A DNA stretch of 52,660 nt from an uncultured Porphyromonadaceae bacterium (GCA_947177135.1 CAMWTI010000004.1:1-52660), one strand, 5' to 3'; positions 27,541 to 36,658 are shown, counted from the stretch's first letter. Notes: generated by a model not told the origin, from the sequence alone. Made by a program: numbers and translations.

Positions 27541-28487
27541 GCGGGCGCGATGGTCGGCGTCGGCTTCAGCAGCTCCAGCGTCTTCGGATCGGCGGCCACC
27601 ATCAGATCGCGGAAATAGTCAGCCAGCCCCGTCAGGAAAAAATGGTTGTTGAATCCATGATCGCGAATCTCTTTATATATAATGAGTGCGTCAGGCACAT
27701 TGCCGTTAAGAAACGCTTCGAGCAGACGGTTGTAGTATTCCGAATCAAGCACATTCAGGCTGTCGATGGTCGACTGATAGGTGATCGTGTTCATTGACGA
27801 CGCTGCCACCTGGTCGAAGATCGAAAGGGCGTCGCGCATGGCGCCATCGGCCTTGCGGGCAATAACATTTAGCGCGGCAGGCTCGGCGGTGATTCCTTCC
27901 TGCGAGGCCACATAGCCAAGATGCTCCACCATATCGGCTATGGTGATGCGGTTGAAATCATATATCTGGCATCGCGAGAGTATTGTGGGAATCACCTTGT
28001 GTTTTTCGGTCGTGGCAAGAATGAAGATCACATACGACGGCGGTTCCTCAAGGGTCTTGAGAAAGGCATTGAATGCGGCGGTGGAGAGCATGTGGACCTC
28101 ATCGACAATGAACACGCGGTATCGGCCTGACGACGGGGGCACCTGCACCTGGTCTGTGAGCGCGCGGATATCGTCGACACCGTTGTTGGAGGCAGCGTCA
28201 AGTTCGATGATGTTGAGCGAGCGGCCTTCGTTGAAGTCGCGGCATGACGGACACTCATTGCACGCCTCGCCGTCGGCCGTGCGGTTCTCGCAGTTGATGG
28301 TCTTGGCGAAGATGCGGGCGCATGAAGTCTTGCCGACTCCCCGCGAACCGCAAAACAGGTAGGCATGGGCCAGCCGGTCCTGGGATATGGAGTTTTTCAG
28401 CGTAACGGTCAGCGCTTTCTGCCCGACCACCGATGCGAAAGTGGCAGGCCGGTATTTGCGCGCCGAGACTATGTATTTATTTTCCAT
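27465..28487 (-). CDS. dnaX: DnaX (DNA polymerase III tau/gamma), N-terminal part
   Basis: DnaX is the ATPase motor of the clamp loader, putting the beta clamp on DNA at replication forks. This frame holds the AAA+ module: Walker A CGSRGVGKT (46-54), zinc ligands C66, C76, C79 and C82, Walker B VFIVDEVHML (125-134), sensor 1 ILATTE, and most of domain II/III. Family-like sequence stops after residue ~307 (ADPKTLELL); the remaining ~33 residues (KPTPTIAPAW onward) match nothing expected and end at 27465. The correct continuation lies in the -1 frame. The start overlaps the upstream TlpA-like gene by 11 nt. A functional cell needs DnaX, so an error or an unusual recoding event is likely. Confidence 0.93.
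   Translation of the reverse strand: MENKYIVSARKYRPATFASVVGQKALTVTLKNSISQDRLAHAYLFCGSRGVGKTSCARIFAKTINCENRTADGEACNECPSCRDFNEGRSLNIIELDAASNNGVDDIRALTDQVQVPPSSGRYRVFIVDEVHMLSTAAFNAFLKTLEEPPSYVIFILATTEKHKVIPTILSRCQIYDFNRITIADMVEHLGYVASQEGITAEPAALNVIARKADGAMRDALSIFDQVAASSMNTITYQSTIDSLNVLDSEYYNRLLEAFLNGNVPDALIIYKEIRDHGFNNHFFLTGLADYFRDLMVAADPKTLELLKPTPTIAPAWQPWPHAARRNSCIGPWTCATRQT
27564..27571 (-). other. dnaX: Frame break inside dnaX
   Basis: Family similarity changes from frame 0 to frame -1 here. The minus-strand reading CTG CTG AAG CC would need one extra G (CTG CTG GAA GCC) to stay open. There is no X-XXY-YYZ slippery heptamer, and P- and A-site tRNAs could not re-pair well after a -1 slip. 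A one-base deletion, or a base-calling or assembly error, is therefore the simplest reading. Confidence 0.85.
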
Positions 28488-30300
28488 TCAGAGCTTTGTG
28501 AATTTCTGAAACATAGAGCGAGTGGTCGCGCAGGTCGGGGCGGCCGGAGGCGTTGCCGTCGCGACCCACAAGGATATAATATGGAATTCCGTCCACCCCA
28601 AAGCGGCCGGAGATATCTTTCCACTGATTGCGGTTGACTCGATAGTGCTCGCCTTTGATGTCGGGAATCATGGTGAGATATTTTTCGACTGGCGAGGTCT
28701 CGTTGGCAATGTAGACCCAGACCATGTCGGCGTCGGCAAATTCGCCGTCTTTCAGCGGTTCGTTGGCAGCCAGGGCATTGCGGCATGGCCCGCACCAGGT
28801 ATTCCAGAGATCTACCATCACCACCTTGCCTTTGTGGGGGGCTATGATGGCATCAAACACTTTGTCATCGGCCACGTCGGGTGTCGGGTTGACCAGCTTG
28901 GCGGCATCAGACTCCAGCAAGGCTTTTACGCGGACGGTGACGCCGATGGCTGTGTTGGCAAAGAATTCGCCATACTGACGCAGAGTGTCCATCTGCTGGT
29001 CGGTGAGCGTCAGCGCGGTGGCATCGGGGAGCACTCGAGCCAGATAGCTGAATGCGGATGGCATCGACGATGAGGCGCCGTGGGCGTTCCAGTCCACGAC
29101 GGAGTTTCCATAGAATCCGTCGTTCACCCAGAGCAGAGCGGGATCGGCGGGGTCGAAGAGCGAGCCGATGCTGTCAAGCTGCGCGTCACTGAGGCCCGTG
29201 AACTTCATCTTGTCGTCGCTCCAGCTTTTGTAGAATTCCTCATGACCGAAAGTTTGATAATAGCTCAGCATCAACTGCCTTACAGGATTTACAGCGCAGT
29301 CCATCACCGAGTTGCGGAGGTTGGCCAGAGCCAGTTCGCGCGCCATTTTCGGCATGGCGGCGGCATTGATGCTGTCCAGTGAGGCATGATAGGCGCTAAT
29401 TACCTTGGCGAAGTAGGCGTCCTGAGTGTCCTGATAGCTAAAATCAGGATCTTCTACATAGATGCGCTGGATCATGGAGTTTGCCTGATCGACAGCCGAG
29501 AACTTGCCGTCGGAATACATCTCGACGTTGCCTGCGGGAGAGATCCAGAGATTCATCTCCTCGCCGGGAGCAACGAATATTGTCTTGGAATCACGGCCGC
29601 GATAGGTGGTTATTCTGGAAAGCCCGGGAGTCCACAGGTCGAGAGTGCCGCAACCGTTATCATCGATCTTCAGATCCACGCTTGTCACCTCACCGGGGTT
29701 GCCGAGCGAGCCGACATAGAACGAGAGAGTAGTCGGCATATCTGGTTGCCAGCCTAACACCTTCACGTTGACGTGGGCGGAGTCGACGGTCAAAGGAGCC
29801 TCGGGCAGCGACGCCTCGAGGTCGGCCGCAGGAAGCTTCATGGCGGCAGCCTCCGACTTCCAGCGCGGTTCGGTCAGCTTGCCCGTCAGGTCTATTCCCC
29901 AGATGTGCCACTCGTCCGGGCCGGGAGCCTCGGCGAAAGTGATCGATCCGGTGCGTGCGGGCACTTCGGGAAATATCAGAGAAAAATCCGCTTGTCCGCT
30001 CTCAGGCATCCATAACAGCGAATCGGGAGTTATTCCGTCGCCTCCGATAATTCCATAACTCTTGCCGTCGGCCTCAATCGTGGCAGTAGACGCGATTCTG
30101 ATCCAATGATTCGGCCGGTAGACAGCATGGATGTTGAGCACGGTGGTGGAGTCGGTCAGATCCACCGAAGTGACAGAGAGCGAGCCGGTATTATTTGCCT
30201 CGACAACAGGATTTTCAACAGTGCGGGGGCGCGATGGCGCGCAACAACTGAGGGCCACCACGGCAACCGCCAGCAAAGAGAGGGATAGCGTTTTTGTCAT
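28477..30300 (-). CDS. TlpA-like thioredoxin-fold lipoprotein/secreted protein with large N-terminal region
   Basis: The start at 30300 (MTKTLSLSLLAVAVVALSCCAP) opens an export signal; the double cysteine near 20 suggests a lipoprotein, although the lipobox is imperfect. The 607-residue protein ends in a thioredoxin-like domain (about 470-607) with active site WCGPC (C503, C506) and the cis-proline in GIPYY. The first ~460 residues contain beta-rich stretches (RPNHWIRIASTATIEADG) and a helical part, as in Bacteroidota TlpA/AhpC-TSA family proteins. The likely role is reduction of disulfides in envelope proteins, or cytochrome/oxidative-stress work, at the periplasmic face. It overlaps dnaX by 11 nt and has a -7 box 22 nt upstream. 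Confidence 0.87.
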   Translation of the reverse strand: MTKTLSLSLLAVAVVALSCCAPSRPRTVENPVVEANNTGSLSVTSVDLTDSTTVLNIHAVYRPNHWIRIASTATIEADGKSYGIIGGDGITPDSLLWMPESGQADFSLIFPEVPARTGSITFAEAPGPDEWHIWGIDLTGKLTEPRWKSEAAAMKLPAADLEASLPEAPLTVDSAHVNVKVLGWQPDMPTTLSFYVGSLGNPGEVTSVDLKIDDNGCGTLDLWTPGLSRITTYRGRDSKTIFVAPGEEMNLWISPAGNVEMYSDGKFSAVDQANSMIQRIYVEDPDFSYQDTQDAYFAKVISAYHASLDSINAAAMPKMARELALANLRNSVMDCAVNPVRQLMLSYYQTFGHEEFYKSWSDDKMKFTGLSDAQLDSIGSLFDPADPALLWVNDGFYGNSVVDWNAHGASSSMPSAFSYLARVLPDATALTLTDQQMDTLRQYGEFFANTAIGVTVRVKALLESDAAKLVNPTPDVADDKVFDAIIAPHKGKVVMVDLWNTWCGPCRNALAANEPLKDGEFADADMVWVYIANETSPVEKYLTMIPDIKGEHYRVNRNQWKDISGRFGVDGIPYYILVGRDGNASGRPDLRDHSLYVSEIHKALNGK

Positions 30301-30321
30301 TGCAATGATATAGTAATTGTG

Positions 30322-30329
30322 CAAAGTTA
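30322..30329 (-). promoter_or_regulatory. Predicted -7 box of the TlpA-like gene / dnaX
   Basis: The minus strand reads TAACTTTG, an exact TAnnTTTG, 22 nt upstream of the ATG at 30300. No clear -33 TTTG is at the right spacing. Beyond it, 30330-30417 shows no convincing terminator for the preceding receptor gene. Confidence 0.45.
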
Positions 30330-30417
30330 CGAAAAATCCGATATAAAAGCTTGTTTAACCGAGATTTTTAGGCGACTATTACTATTCTGCGTTTCCTCTT
30401 AGACCCCGTTCCCCACC

Positions 30418-32505
30418 TTAGAGCCGGTTCATTTCAGCTTCTGCCGCCGATGAGCCTTTATATCCGCTCTTGCGGGGCTGGAAGTCATAGACTACGTTGA
30501 GCGAGACACCACGGTGGTCATAACTCTGGCGCTTGTCGACAAAAACGCCATAGGTGTTCATCGTCCAGTCATTGTTGGCCGTGTTAAAAATATCGGTTGC
30601 CGACAGTTTAACGGTCAGTGACTTGTTGAAAAATTTCTTTCCGACTGAAGCATCCATTGTAAACCATGTCGCACCGAAGCGGTTGGTGTGCATGTCGCCC
30701 TGCGTGCGTCCGCTGATGTTGGCCGTGATCATCCATCCGCATGGCAAAGAGAAGGTGTTGTCGAAGTAATAGGAGAATATCGGCCTGTCATATCCGGTGT
30801 CCGCAATCATGAGCCATTGACGATACATGCCGATGGTTACGTCAGGCGTCCAGCAGCGCACAGGCTGACTCCAGACAAGATATAGACTGAGAGCCGACAC
30901 GTCGATGTTGACAGGATGCATCAGCAGCTGGAGATCACCGGCGGGATACAGCTGTTTGACATAAGCGTAAGAGTCAATGCTGCGCACAAAGCCGGCCTGG
31001 AGCATGAATCCTTTCCACATGCCGAACAGCTGGAGATTGTGCATCCGCTCATCACGCAATGACGGATTGCCACCTTCGATTTCATGCAGTCCGACATAGT
31101 TAAGCGAGCCTGTGAGTTGTGAATACGGAGGCTTGACCGTCGTTGTCTTATAATTCAGGCTCAACTGAGTCTCATCGTTAAATGAATAACCGAGCGAACA
31201 ATCGGGAGTCAGCAGACGGTCACGGTGGCTGATTTCGTAATCACGCCTGCCGTCAATCTTGAAGTCATAATCGACGTATTCATATCTTGCACCGGCCGAC
31301 AATGATAGCCTGCCGAAAGTGCGCGACCATGATGCGAACAGCGCTGCTGATGTCTGCCTCGCATCGGTCAGCGACGAAGGGATATATTGGCCGACACTGG
31401 CGTTGAGCATTCGATAGTCGAGCGAGGTGCGGGTATGACTGTCTTGCGTCCCGACGGTGAAACCGCCGCCCCAAAGCGGGAAATCCAGATAGAGTTTTCC
31501 GGCCCACAGTGTCGATCTGCGTTCATCAGTGGAGCATACATCGGTGAGGGTCGATTCCGGATATGATGTGATCACGCCGTTGTTGCTTCGCGACTGGTGG
31601 AAGTCTCCGTCAAAGTGCAGCATATATTTGTCGGCAAAAGTGTTTTCATAATAGACCGCCACAAGGTGGCTGTGCGAGCGGATACGTTTGTTGATCTCGC
31701 GGATCCGGACAGGATCGCTGTCAAGCCACTCATATCCGTAATTGCTGAAGTCGCCATGCTCTGGATTATAACGGTAATATGCGCCGAACGACTGCCTGCC
31801 CCCGGCATAGTTGAGTCCGGCCTTGACAACGCCGGTGGTCGCTGGATAGGAATTGCGCTGGCAGCCACCGACTTCGACAGGCTCATCGCCGTTATAGAGG
31901 AGCGTGTTTATGGTTCTGCCTTTTACAAGGGTATTGTTGTGATTGACCGTTGCGTTGACAAAGAATTCCCAGGCGGCGGCACGATAACCGAGTCCGAGAT
32001 AATCCATCACCGACCACCTGCGGCGGCGCTGGAGCTGAAAGCGGTCGGTCAGCGACAGCCCATGCACAAAATTCCGTCGGGTGGTGATTTTCAGCACAGC
32101 CCCGGTGATGCCCGAATATGCCGCCCCGGGAGCCATGAGCAATTCCACTTTTTTCAGATTGGAGGAGAGTATGTGCTGCAGCTCCTGATCGTCACGCATC
32201 GGGCGGCCGTCAATATAGATTTCAACACCGCTCTTGCCGATGACACTGACGGCATTGTCCTGCACTTTGATCATCGGCAACTGAGCCAGCACATCGAGGG
32301 CACTGCCGAGATCGGCGAGATTTGTGCCGGGAATCGTTGACACAAGTGTTGAGCCGACAAGTTTTGTGGCCGGTTGTCTTGCTGAAACCACCACTTCCTG
32401 CAACCCGAGAGTGAGGCTGTCGGCTGCCGATTGATTCTGTGCATGAGTAGTTGTGGCTGCAATAGCGGCGATCAGCATTATCGCTGTGAAGAGTTTAGTG
32501 TTCAT
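30418..32505 (-). CDS. TonB-dependent receptor-like outer-membrane barrel protein
   Basis: The start at 32505 (MNTKLFTAIMLIAAIAATTTHAQ) is a normal signal peptide; an in-frame upstream extension of 34 codons covers the promoter and is rejected. The protein has 695 residues. A TonB-box-like segment (LQEVVVSARQ) leads into a plug (about 40-150: VLAQLPMIKVQDNAVSVIGKSGVEIYIDGRPM, SNLKKVELLMAPGAAYSG, AVLKITTRR). The barrel then runs to the C-terminus. This plug style matches the OMP_b-brl_3 group of TonB receptors, some of which lack a clear substrate. No SusD or DUF4249 partner is adjacent. It has its own strong promoter, and the membrane-bound HTH protein gene lies just upstream. Confidence 0.9.
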   Translation of the reverse strand: MNTKLFTAIMLIAAIAATTTHAQNQSAADSLTLGLQEVVVSARQPATKLVGSTLVSTIPGTNLADLGSALDVLAQLPMIKVQDNAVSVIGKSGVEIYIDGRPMRDDQELQHILSSNLKKVELLMAPGAAYSGITGAVLKITTRRNFVHGLSLTDRFQLQRRRRWSVMDYLGLGYRAAAWEFFVNATVNHNNTLVKGRTINTLLYNGDEPVEVGGCQRNSYPATTGVVKAGLNYAGGRQSFGAYYRYNPEHGDFSNYGYEWLDSDPVRIREINKRIRSHSHLVAVYYENTFADKYMLHFDGDFHQSRSNNGVITSYPESTLTDVCSTDERRSTLWAGKLYLDFPLWGGGFTVGTQDSHTRTSLDYRMLNASVGQYIPSSLTDARQTSAALFASWSRTFGRLSLSAGARYEYVDYDFKIDGRRDYEISHRDRLLTPDCSLGYSFNDETQLSLNYKTTTVKPPYSQLTGSLNYVGLHEIEGGNPSLRDERMHNLQLFGMWKGFMLQAGFVRSIDSYAYVKQLYPAGDLQLLMHPVNIDVSALSLYLVWSQPVRCWTPDVTIGMYRQWLMIADTGYDRPIFSYYFDNTFSLPCGWMITANISGRTQGDMHTNRFGATWFTMDASVGKKFFNKSLTVKLSATDIFNTANNDWTMNTYGVFVDKRQSYDHRGVSLNVVYDFQPRKSGYKGSSAAEAEMNRL

Positions 32506-32522
32506 GTGAGTTGTTTTTGACG

Positions 32523-32555
32523 CAAAATTACTCACAAAACCACTTAAGCGACAAA
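32523..32555 (-). promoter_or_regulatory. Strong predicted promoter of the TonB receptor gene
   Basis: On the minus strand TTTG (32555-32552), a 21-nt spacer and TAATTTTG (32530-32523), both boxes exact. The predicted leader is about 13 nt. Confidence 0.72.
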
Positions 32556-32647
32556 ACAATAATTTGACATTGCCAAATTTAAACCATTGGCGATCAGTTG
32601 CATACAAAATATAACTTCAAAAAAACCTGACCAGCGGAAAAATGGTG

Positions 32648-33631
32648 TCAGAAAACGGTCATAACATCCGGACAGACTGGCGCCACCGACTCTTTAAGAC
32701 GGAATTTCAGCCTCGATTTGCGTTTATAGACCACCGTGACAGACTCGCCGAGAAGCAGACTTATCGTGCGCGAGGAAAGTCCGCCGGCAAGATACACCAA
32801 CAGCTGATAGTCCTCCGTCTTGATGTCTGGCCAGCAATCCTTGACCTTTACCAGAAGATTATCGCGACAATCGTTTACAGCCTGCTCCATTTTGGCGAAT
32901 GAGTCGTTACGCACCGACTCGATTTCACTTTTAACTTTGTCGATTATTGCCCTGCGCTCCGTTTTTGTGCCTTGCGATTCATAGTAAGTCTGACATAGCG
33001 AGTCAATGAGTTCAAAACGGTCTTCAAGCAACCCGCGAAGCTTTGCTTCCAGACGGCCAACGTCGCCACGACTGGCATCTATCCGACATTTAAGTCCTGA
33101 AGCCTCGGCCATCAGGGCTTCGTTTTGCAGCGACTGAAGCTTGATGCGCTGGCGCATCCACACAATAATTCCGGCGGCGACAAGCAGAATGACAAGTCCG
33201 ACAAACACGTATAATTGGAATTTTGCTCTTTCTTTATATAGAAAAAACTCTTTTTCCTTCTGGAGATAAAGGGCGGTAGCGAGGGCGTCGGCACCGTCAG
33301 ATGACCGGATCAGACCTTTCAGGCGTGACGCCTTTTGAAATTCATCGGTCAGATTATGCCGGCCATAATAGTCTATGGCTATATTGACTATGGTGTCGTT
33401 AGGTGCAGACAATCTGCTGGCGACCATGGCCTCACTATACAGCAGCGCCCAGCGCGCCATTGTGGAGGAATCCCGGAATTCCGACACGTCCACGCCATTG
33501 AGTCGGGATAGTGCTGCGGTTGGATCGCTATGCAGAAGGCGCTGTGCCTCGTCGAGCGCAACCGGCTGGGATCCGGAATAGCTGCATCCGGTAACAACCA
33601 GAAAGATTACCATGTATAGCAGACCTCGCAT
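32648..33631 (-). CDS. Membrane-spanning helical sensor with C-terminal helix-turn-helix domain
   Basis: The 327 residues begin with a lipoprotein-like signal (VVTGC, C16). A helical TPR-like region follows (20-130), then a membrane helix (138-158), a long coiled coil (160-265) and a C-terminal segment (272-313: TEDYQLLVYLAGGLSSRTISLLLG..YKRKSRLKFRL). That end resembles the LuxR-type HTH found in a group of Bacteroidota regulators with periplasmic TPRs. The layout suggests signal capture outside and DNA binding inside, but this is inference, and the periplasmic part is shorter than usual. It lies 22 nt after ruvC, so it belongs to that operon, and just upstream of a TonB receptor gene that it might regulate. 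Confidence 0.7.
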   Translation of the reverse strand: MRGLLYMVIFLVVTGCSYSGSQPVALDEAQRLLHSDPTAALSRLNGVDVSEFRDSSTMARWALLYSEAMVASRLSAPNDTIVNIAIDYYGRHNLTDEFQKASRLKGLIRSSDGADALATALYLQKEKEFFLYKERAKFQLYVFVGLVILLVAAGIIVWMRQRIKLQSLQNEALMAEASGLKCRIDASRGDVGRLEAKLRGLLEDRFELIDSLCQTYYESQGTKTERRAIIDKVKSEIESVRNDSFAKMEQAVNDCRDNLLVKVKDCWPDIKTEDYQLLVYLAGGLSSRTISLLLGESVTVVYKRKSRLKFRLKESVAPVCPDVMTVF

Positions 33632-33653
33632 AATGGAATTTCAGAACTAAATG

Positions 33654-34220
33654 TTATTTCAATTTTTCTGGATGGCGGGCAATGAACTCCTTCCATGACT
33701 TTGGACCGCCCGATGAAGCCGGACGCTGGATTTCATAGTGATGGCATAGTGCCGCGGCCAGCGCGTCGGTTGCGTCGAGCTGCAGGTCGGCAAGGCGTTC
33801 GCGGGGAATCCCGAGGATGCGGCGCAACATTTCCTGCACCTGTTCCTTGGAGGCGGCTCCATTACCGGTGATGGCCATCTTGATCTTGCGGGGTTCATAT
33901 TCGGTGATCGGCACTTCGCGGGCCAAAGCCGCCGCCATGGCCACACCCTGCGCCCGTCCCAGCTTTAGCATGGACTGCACGTTTTTTCCAAAGAATGGAG
34001 CCTCGATGGCCATTTCGTCGGGAAGGTATTGCTCCACCAGGCCGAGCACCCGGTCATAGATGCGGTGCAGGCGCATATAGTGGCTCTCGAGTTTGCTAAG
34101 CTGGATCACGCCGAGCGCTATCACTCCCGGCGTTTTTCCCTTGATGCCAAGTATTCCCCACCCCATCACATTCGTGCCGGGGTCAATTCCTATATAAATT
34201 TTGTCCCACTCGCCATTCAT
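33654..34220 (-). CDS. ruvC: Holliday junction resolvase RuvC
   Basis: RuvC cuts Holliday junctions during recombinational repair, working with RuvAB. The 188 residues hold the catalytic acids D13 (GIDPGTN), E73 (AIEAPFF), D149 and D152 ([14 protein letters not shown]), with the usual [13 protein letters not shown] helix. The last ~20 residues ([20 protein letters not shown]) form a Bacteroidales-type tail. The start overlaps the DUF4286 stop by 4 nt, so translation is coupled. Confidence 0.98.
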   Translation of the reverse strand: MNGEWDKIYIGIDPGTNVMGWGILGIKGKTPGVIALGVIQLSKLESHYMRLHRIYDRVLGLVEQYLPDEMAIEAPFFGKNVQSMLKLGRAQGVAMAAALAREVPITEYEPRKIKMAITGNGAASKEQVQEMLRRILGIPRERLADLQLDATDALAAALCHHYEIQRPASSGGPKSWKEFIARHPEKLK

Positions 34221-34522
34221 AGGTCGATGCGGGTCATCACCGTGGGATGGGCGAGCACGTTCTCGCCGCCGAAACGCGACTGCATGTCGCCGAACAGCAG
34301 TGCTCCCTCGTTGTCGACAAACGACTGCATGGCGGCCATATCCTTAAAATAGGCCTGCACGGCCAGGCGGTGCAGTTCGGGATCCGGGTTATCCATGGCC
34401 AGAGCCATCGGTGGATGACATCCGGCAGCTGTGGCGGCGGGCATCCATGTCTCGGAGAGCCAGGAGCGCACGCCGTCGGAAAGCTGCGGGAGATAAAAAA
34501 ACGTCACGTTATAGACAATCAT
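34217..34522 (-). CDS. DUF4286 family protein
   Basis: A small 101-residue protein with the DUF4286 pattern: the opening [12 protein letters not shown], a central [10 protein letters not shown], and a late [18 protein letters not shown]. The family is common in Bacteroidota next to ruvC and has a dimeric alpha-beta barrel look (ferredoxin-like), but no known function. It overlaps ruvC by 4 nt downstream and the M18 aminopeptidase gene by 4 nt upstream. Confidence 0.92.
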   Translation of the reverse strand: MIVYNVTFFYLPQLSDGVRSWLSETWMPAATAAGCHPPMALAMDNPDPELHRLAVQAYFKDMAAMQSFVDNEGALLFGDMQSRFGGENVLAHPTVMTRIDL

Positions 34523-35808
34523 TTGAAAAATTGCCGGAATACGCTTATGGTGAATTCAATATCGGTCAATGATGCGGTTTCGCGCACAGAGTGCATGGCC
34601 CACAGGCCTATGCCCATGTCGACACCCCGCATTGGCAGTTGCCCGGTGAGTATATTGCCCAGAGTAGAGCCGCCGGGTGAATCGCTGTGATTGACGAATT
34701 CCTGACACGGCACTCCGGCTTCGGCACAGAGCCACTTGAAGGCGGCGGCAGAATCAGCGTCAGTCATGTATTTGCAGTTTGCGTTTACCTTCACGACCGG
34801 GCCGCCGCCAAGCATCGGATGGTTGACGGGATCCATTTTTTCGGGATAGTTTGGATGGAAGGCATGGGCGCAGTCGGCCGAGATGAAAAAGCTTGAGGCA
34901 ACGGCGCGTGCCATGGCCTCGTCATCGCCACCGAGATTGCGGCACACACGATTAAGGATCGTGCGAAGCAGTGGTGAATGGGCACCTTGTTTGGTTCCGG
35001 ATCCTGTCTCCTCGTTGTCGAATATGGCCATCACCTTGGTGCGGGTGCCGGCAGGTGCAGTCCGGATGGCTTCCAGCGCGCACCAAGCCATGGCCAGATC
35101 ATCGAGGCGTCCGCAGTTGATCCATGAACCGTCGGCACCGACGTTCATGGCCGGCTGGCAGTCGAAGAGAGTCAGGTCATAGTCAAGCACATCGTCAGGA
35201 TCGACCCCAAGTTTCTCGGCCACCATGTGGGTGACAGCCTTGTGGCCACCCAGCGAATCACTGACATAGCCGAGCACCGGAAGCATATCTTTCTGAGCCG
35301 AAAGGCTGAGACCGGAGTTTACCTGACGGTTGAAGTGTATGGCCAGGTGAGGGATTATCAGCCGGGGATCGTCAATGCGCACGTTGACACAACGCGGAGC
35401 GAATACAGGATCGTCGGACCGGAGCACCACGCGACCGCTCAGACCGAGCGGCCGGTCAAACCAGGTATGCCAGATAGCTCCGCCATAGACTTCGGTGTTA
35501 AGTTTCACCATGGTGCGGCCATCGGCCGGATTAGTGCCGCATGGCATTACTGGAGCCGGTTTGAGGCGAAATCCGGGAGCGTCGCTGTGAGCGGCGATCA
35601 CGGCAAATCCGGCGGCAGGATCGCTGCCGGCCACAAAAGCCATGACGGCCGAGCCGTTTTTCACAACATAATGTTTGTCGCCGGGCTTGATATCCCACTT
35701 GTCAGCCTCGCGAAGCTCGGTGAAACCGGCTTCGCGGAGCTGTGATGTGATGGCGTCAACCGCAAGAAAATTGCAGGTCGAGGCGTCGAGAAACTGATGA
35801 AGGTTCAT
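34519..35808 (-). CDS. M18 family aminopeptidase
   Basis: M18 enzymes are cytoplasmic two-zinc aminopeptidases, many preferring N-terminal Asp/Glu. The start at 35808 (MNLHQFLDAST) overlaps the M48 stop (ATGA) and matches the family; 13 extra upstream codons are rejected. The 429 residues include the metal-binding motifs AAHSDAPGFRLKP, DNEETGSGTKQGAHSP, SADCAHAFHPNYPEK and NHSDSPGGSTLGNI in the proper order. It lies in the middle of the coupled M48-M18-DUF4286-ruvC set. Confidence 0.95.
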   Translation of the reverse strand: MNLHQFLDASTCNFLAVDAITSQLREAGFTELREADKWDIKPGDKHYVVKNGSAVMAFVAGSDPAAGFAVIAAHSDAPGFRLKPAPVMPCGTNPADGRTMVKLNTEVYGGAIWHTWFDRPLGLSGRVVLRSDDPVFAPRCVNVRIDDPRLIIPHLAIHFNRQVNSGLSLSAQKDMLPVLGYVSDSLGGHKAVTHMVAEKLGVDPDDVLDYDLTLFDCQPAMNVGADGSWINCGRLDDLAMAWCALEAIRTAPAGTRTKVMAIFDNEETGSGTKQGAHSPLLRTILNRVCRNLGGDDEAMARAVASSFFISADCAHAFHPNYPEKMDPVNHPMLGGGPVVKVNANCKYMTDADSAAAFKWLCAEAGVPCQEFVNHSDSPGGSTLGNILTGQLPMRGVDMGIGLWAMHSVRETASLTDIEFTISVFRQFFK

Positions 35809-36605
35809 TCGGCTGAAGCGGGGCGTTCGATTCCGTCGGCATTGCATCGCTCAGTCATGCGCTTGATGCGGTCAACGGTTTCCGGGTGAGAAGAGAACAT
35901 GCGGCTCATATAGGTCGATGTGGCACCGGCATCACCTTCCATTTTCTGGAATTTTTCAAATGCCTGCACCATACCCCATGGATTCTTGCCGTTCTTTTTC
36001 AGGAATTCATAGCCGTAGTCATCAGCTTCCTTTTCCTGTTTTTGCGAATATTTTGAATTGACCAGAGCGGAGCCAAGCTGTCCGAGCTGTGAATCGGTCA
36101 GGGCCGCGGCCTTGCCTCCAGTGGAAGCCACAGCATCCTTGAGGGCGCCCGACAGCAATTCTGTGCGGAACGCTTTCTTGGAGTGATGCTTGGCGACGTG
36201 GCCGATTTCGTGGCCGATGATACCGAGCAGCTCATCGTCGGTCATGATGTCCATAAGTGACGAGAATACCCGCACGCTGCCGTCGGCACAGGCAAAGGCG
36301 TTGACGTCGATCACGTCGTAGACTTTGAAGTTCAATGGAATGCCGTCGGCTTCGGTCAGACCTTCGGTCAGTCTCATAAGGCGAACCGTATAAGGATTGT
36401 CGTCTGGAGTGACAGGGTTGTTGGCGTCCATCCAGTCAACAGACTCTTTGACATAGGCTGCCATCTGCGCGTCGGTCAGAGTGGCTGCCTTGGCTGCTTT
36501 TGCTCCTGCATTGATAGCTCGGCCGAGGTTGAACTGTGCGGTAGCAGGCACAGTTGCAGCCAACGCAACAGCCACCGCCATAATCTTGATAAGATTCTTC
36601 TTCAT
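35805..36605 (-). CDS. M48 family metalloprotease (secreted)
   Basis: This is a zinc protease of the HtpX/Oma1/BepA-like M48 family, probably involved in envelope protein quality control. The 266 residues start with a signal peptide (about 1-23, ending ATAQ). The zinc motif HEIGH is at 132-136, and the third ligand is probably the glutamate in KEADDYGYEF (about 198). The C-terminal MSRMFSSHPETVDRIKRM is typical of the short periplasmic members. There is no TPR domain, unlike BepA. It is the first gene of a five-gene run to the HTH protein and has an excellent promoter. Confidence 0.95.
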   Translation of the reverse strand: MKKNLIKIMAVAVALAATVPATAQFNLGRAINAGAKAAKAATLTDAQMAAYVKESVDWMDANNPVTPDDNPYTVRLMRLTEGLTEADGIPLNFKVYDVIDVNAFACADGSVRVFSSLMDIMTDDELLGIIGHEIGHVAKHHSKKAFRTELLSGALKDAVASTGGKAAALTDSQLGQLGSALVNSKYSQKQEKEADDYGYEFLKKNGKNPWGMVQAFEKFQKMEGDAGATSTYMSRMFSSHPETVDRIKRMTERCNADGIERPASAE

Positions 36606-36658
36606 GGATGTTTTGTTAATGAAAAGGTGTGATTAATGTTTGAATGAGTTTACAACAG

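Noticed and set aside
27464-27600. Programmed -1 frameshift in dnaX as the main explanation
   Set aside because: No slippery heptamer or obvious stem-loop is present and the short product would lack an essential domain; an indel fits better. It is kept only as a minor possibility.
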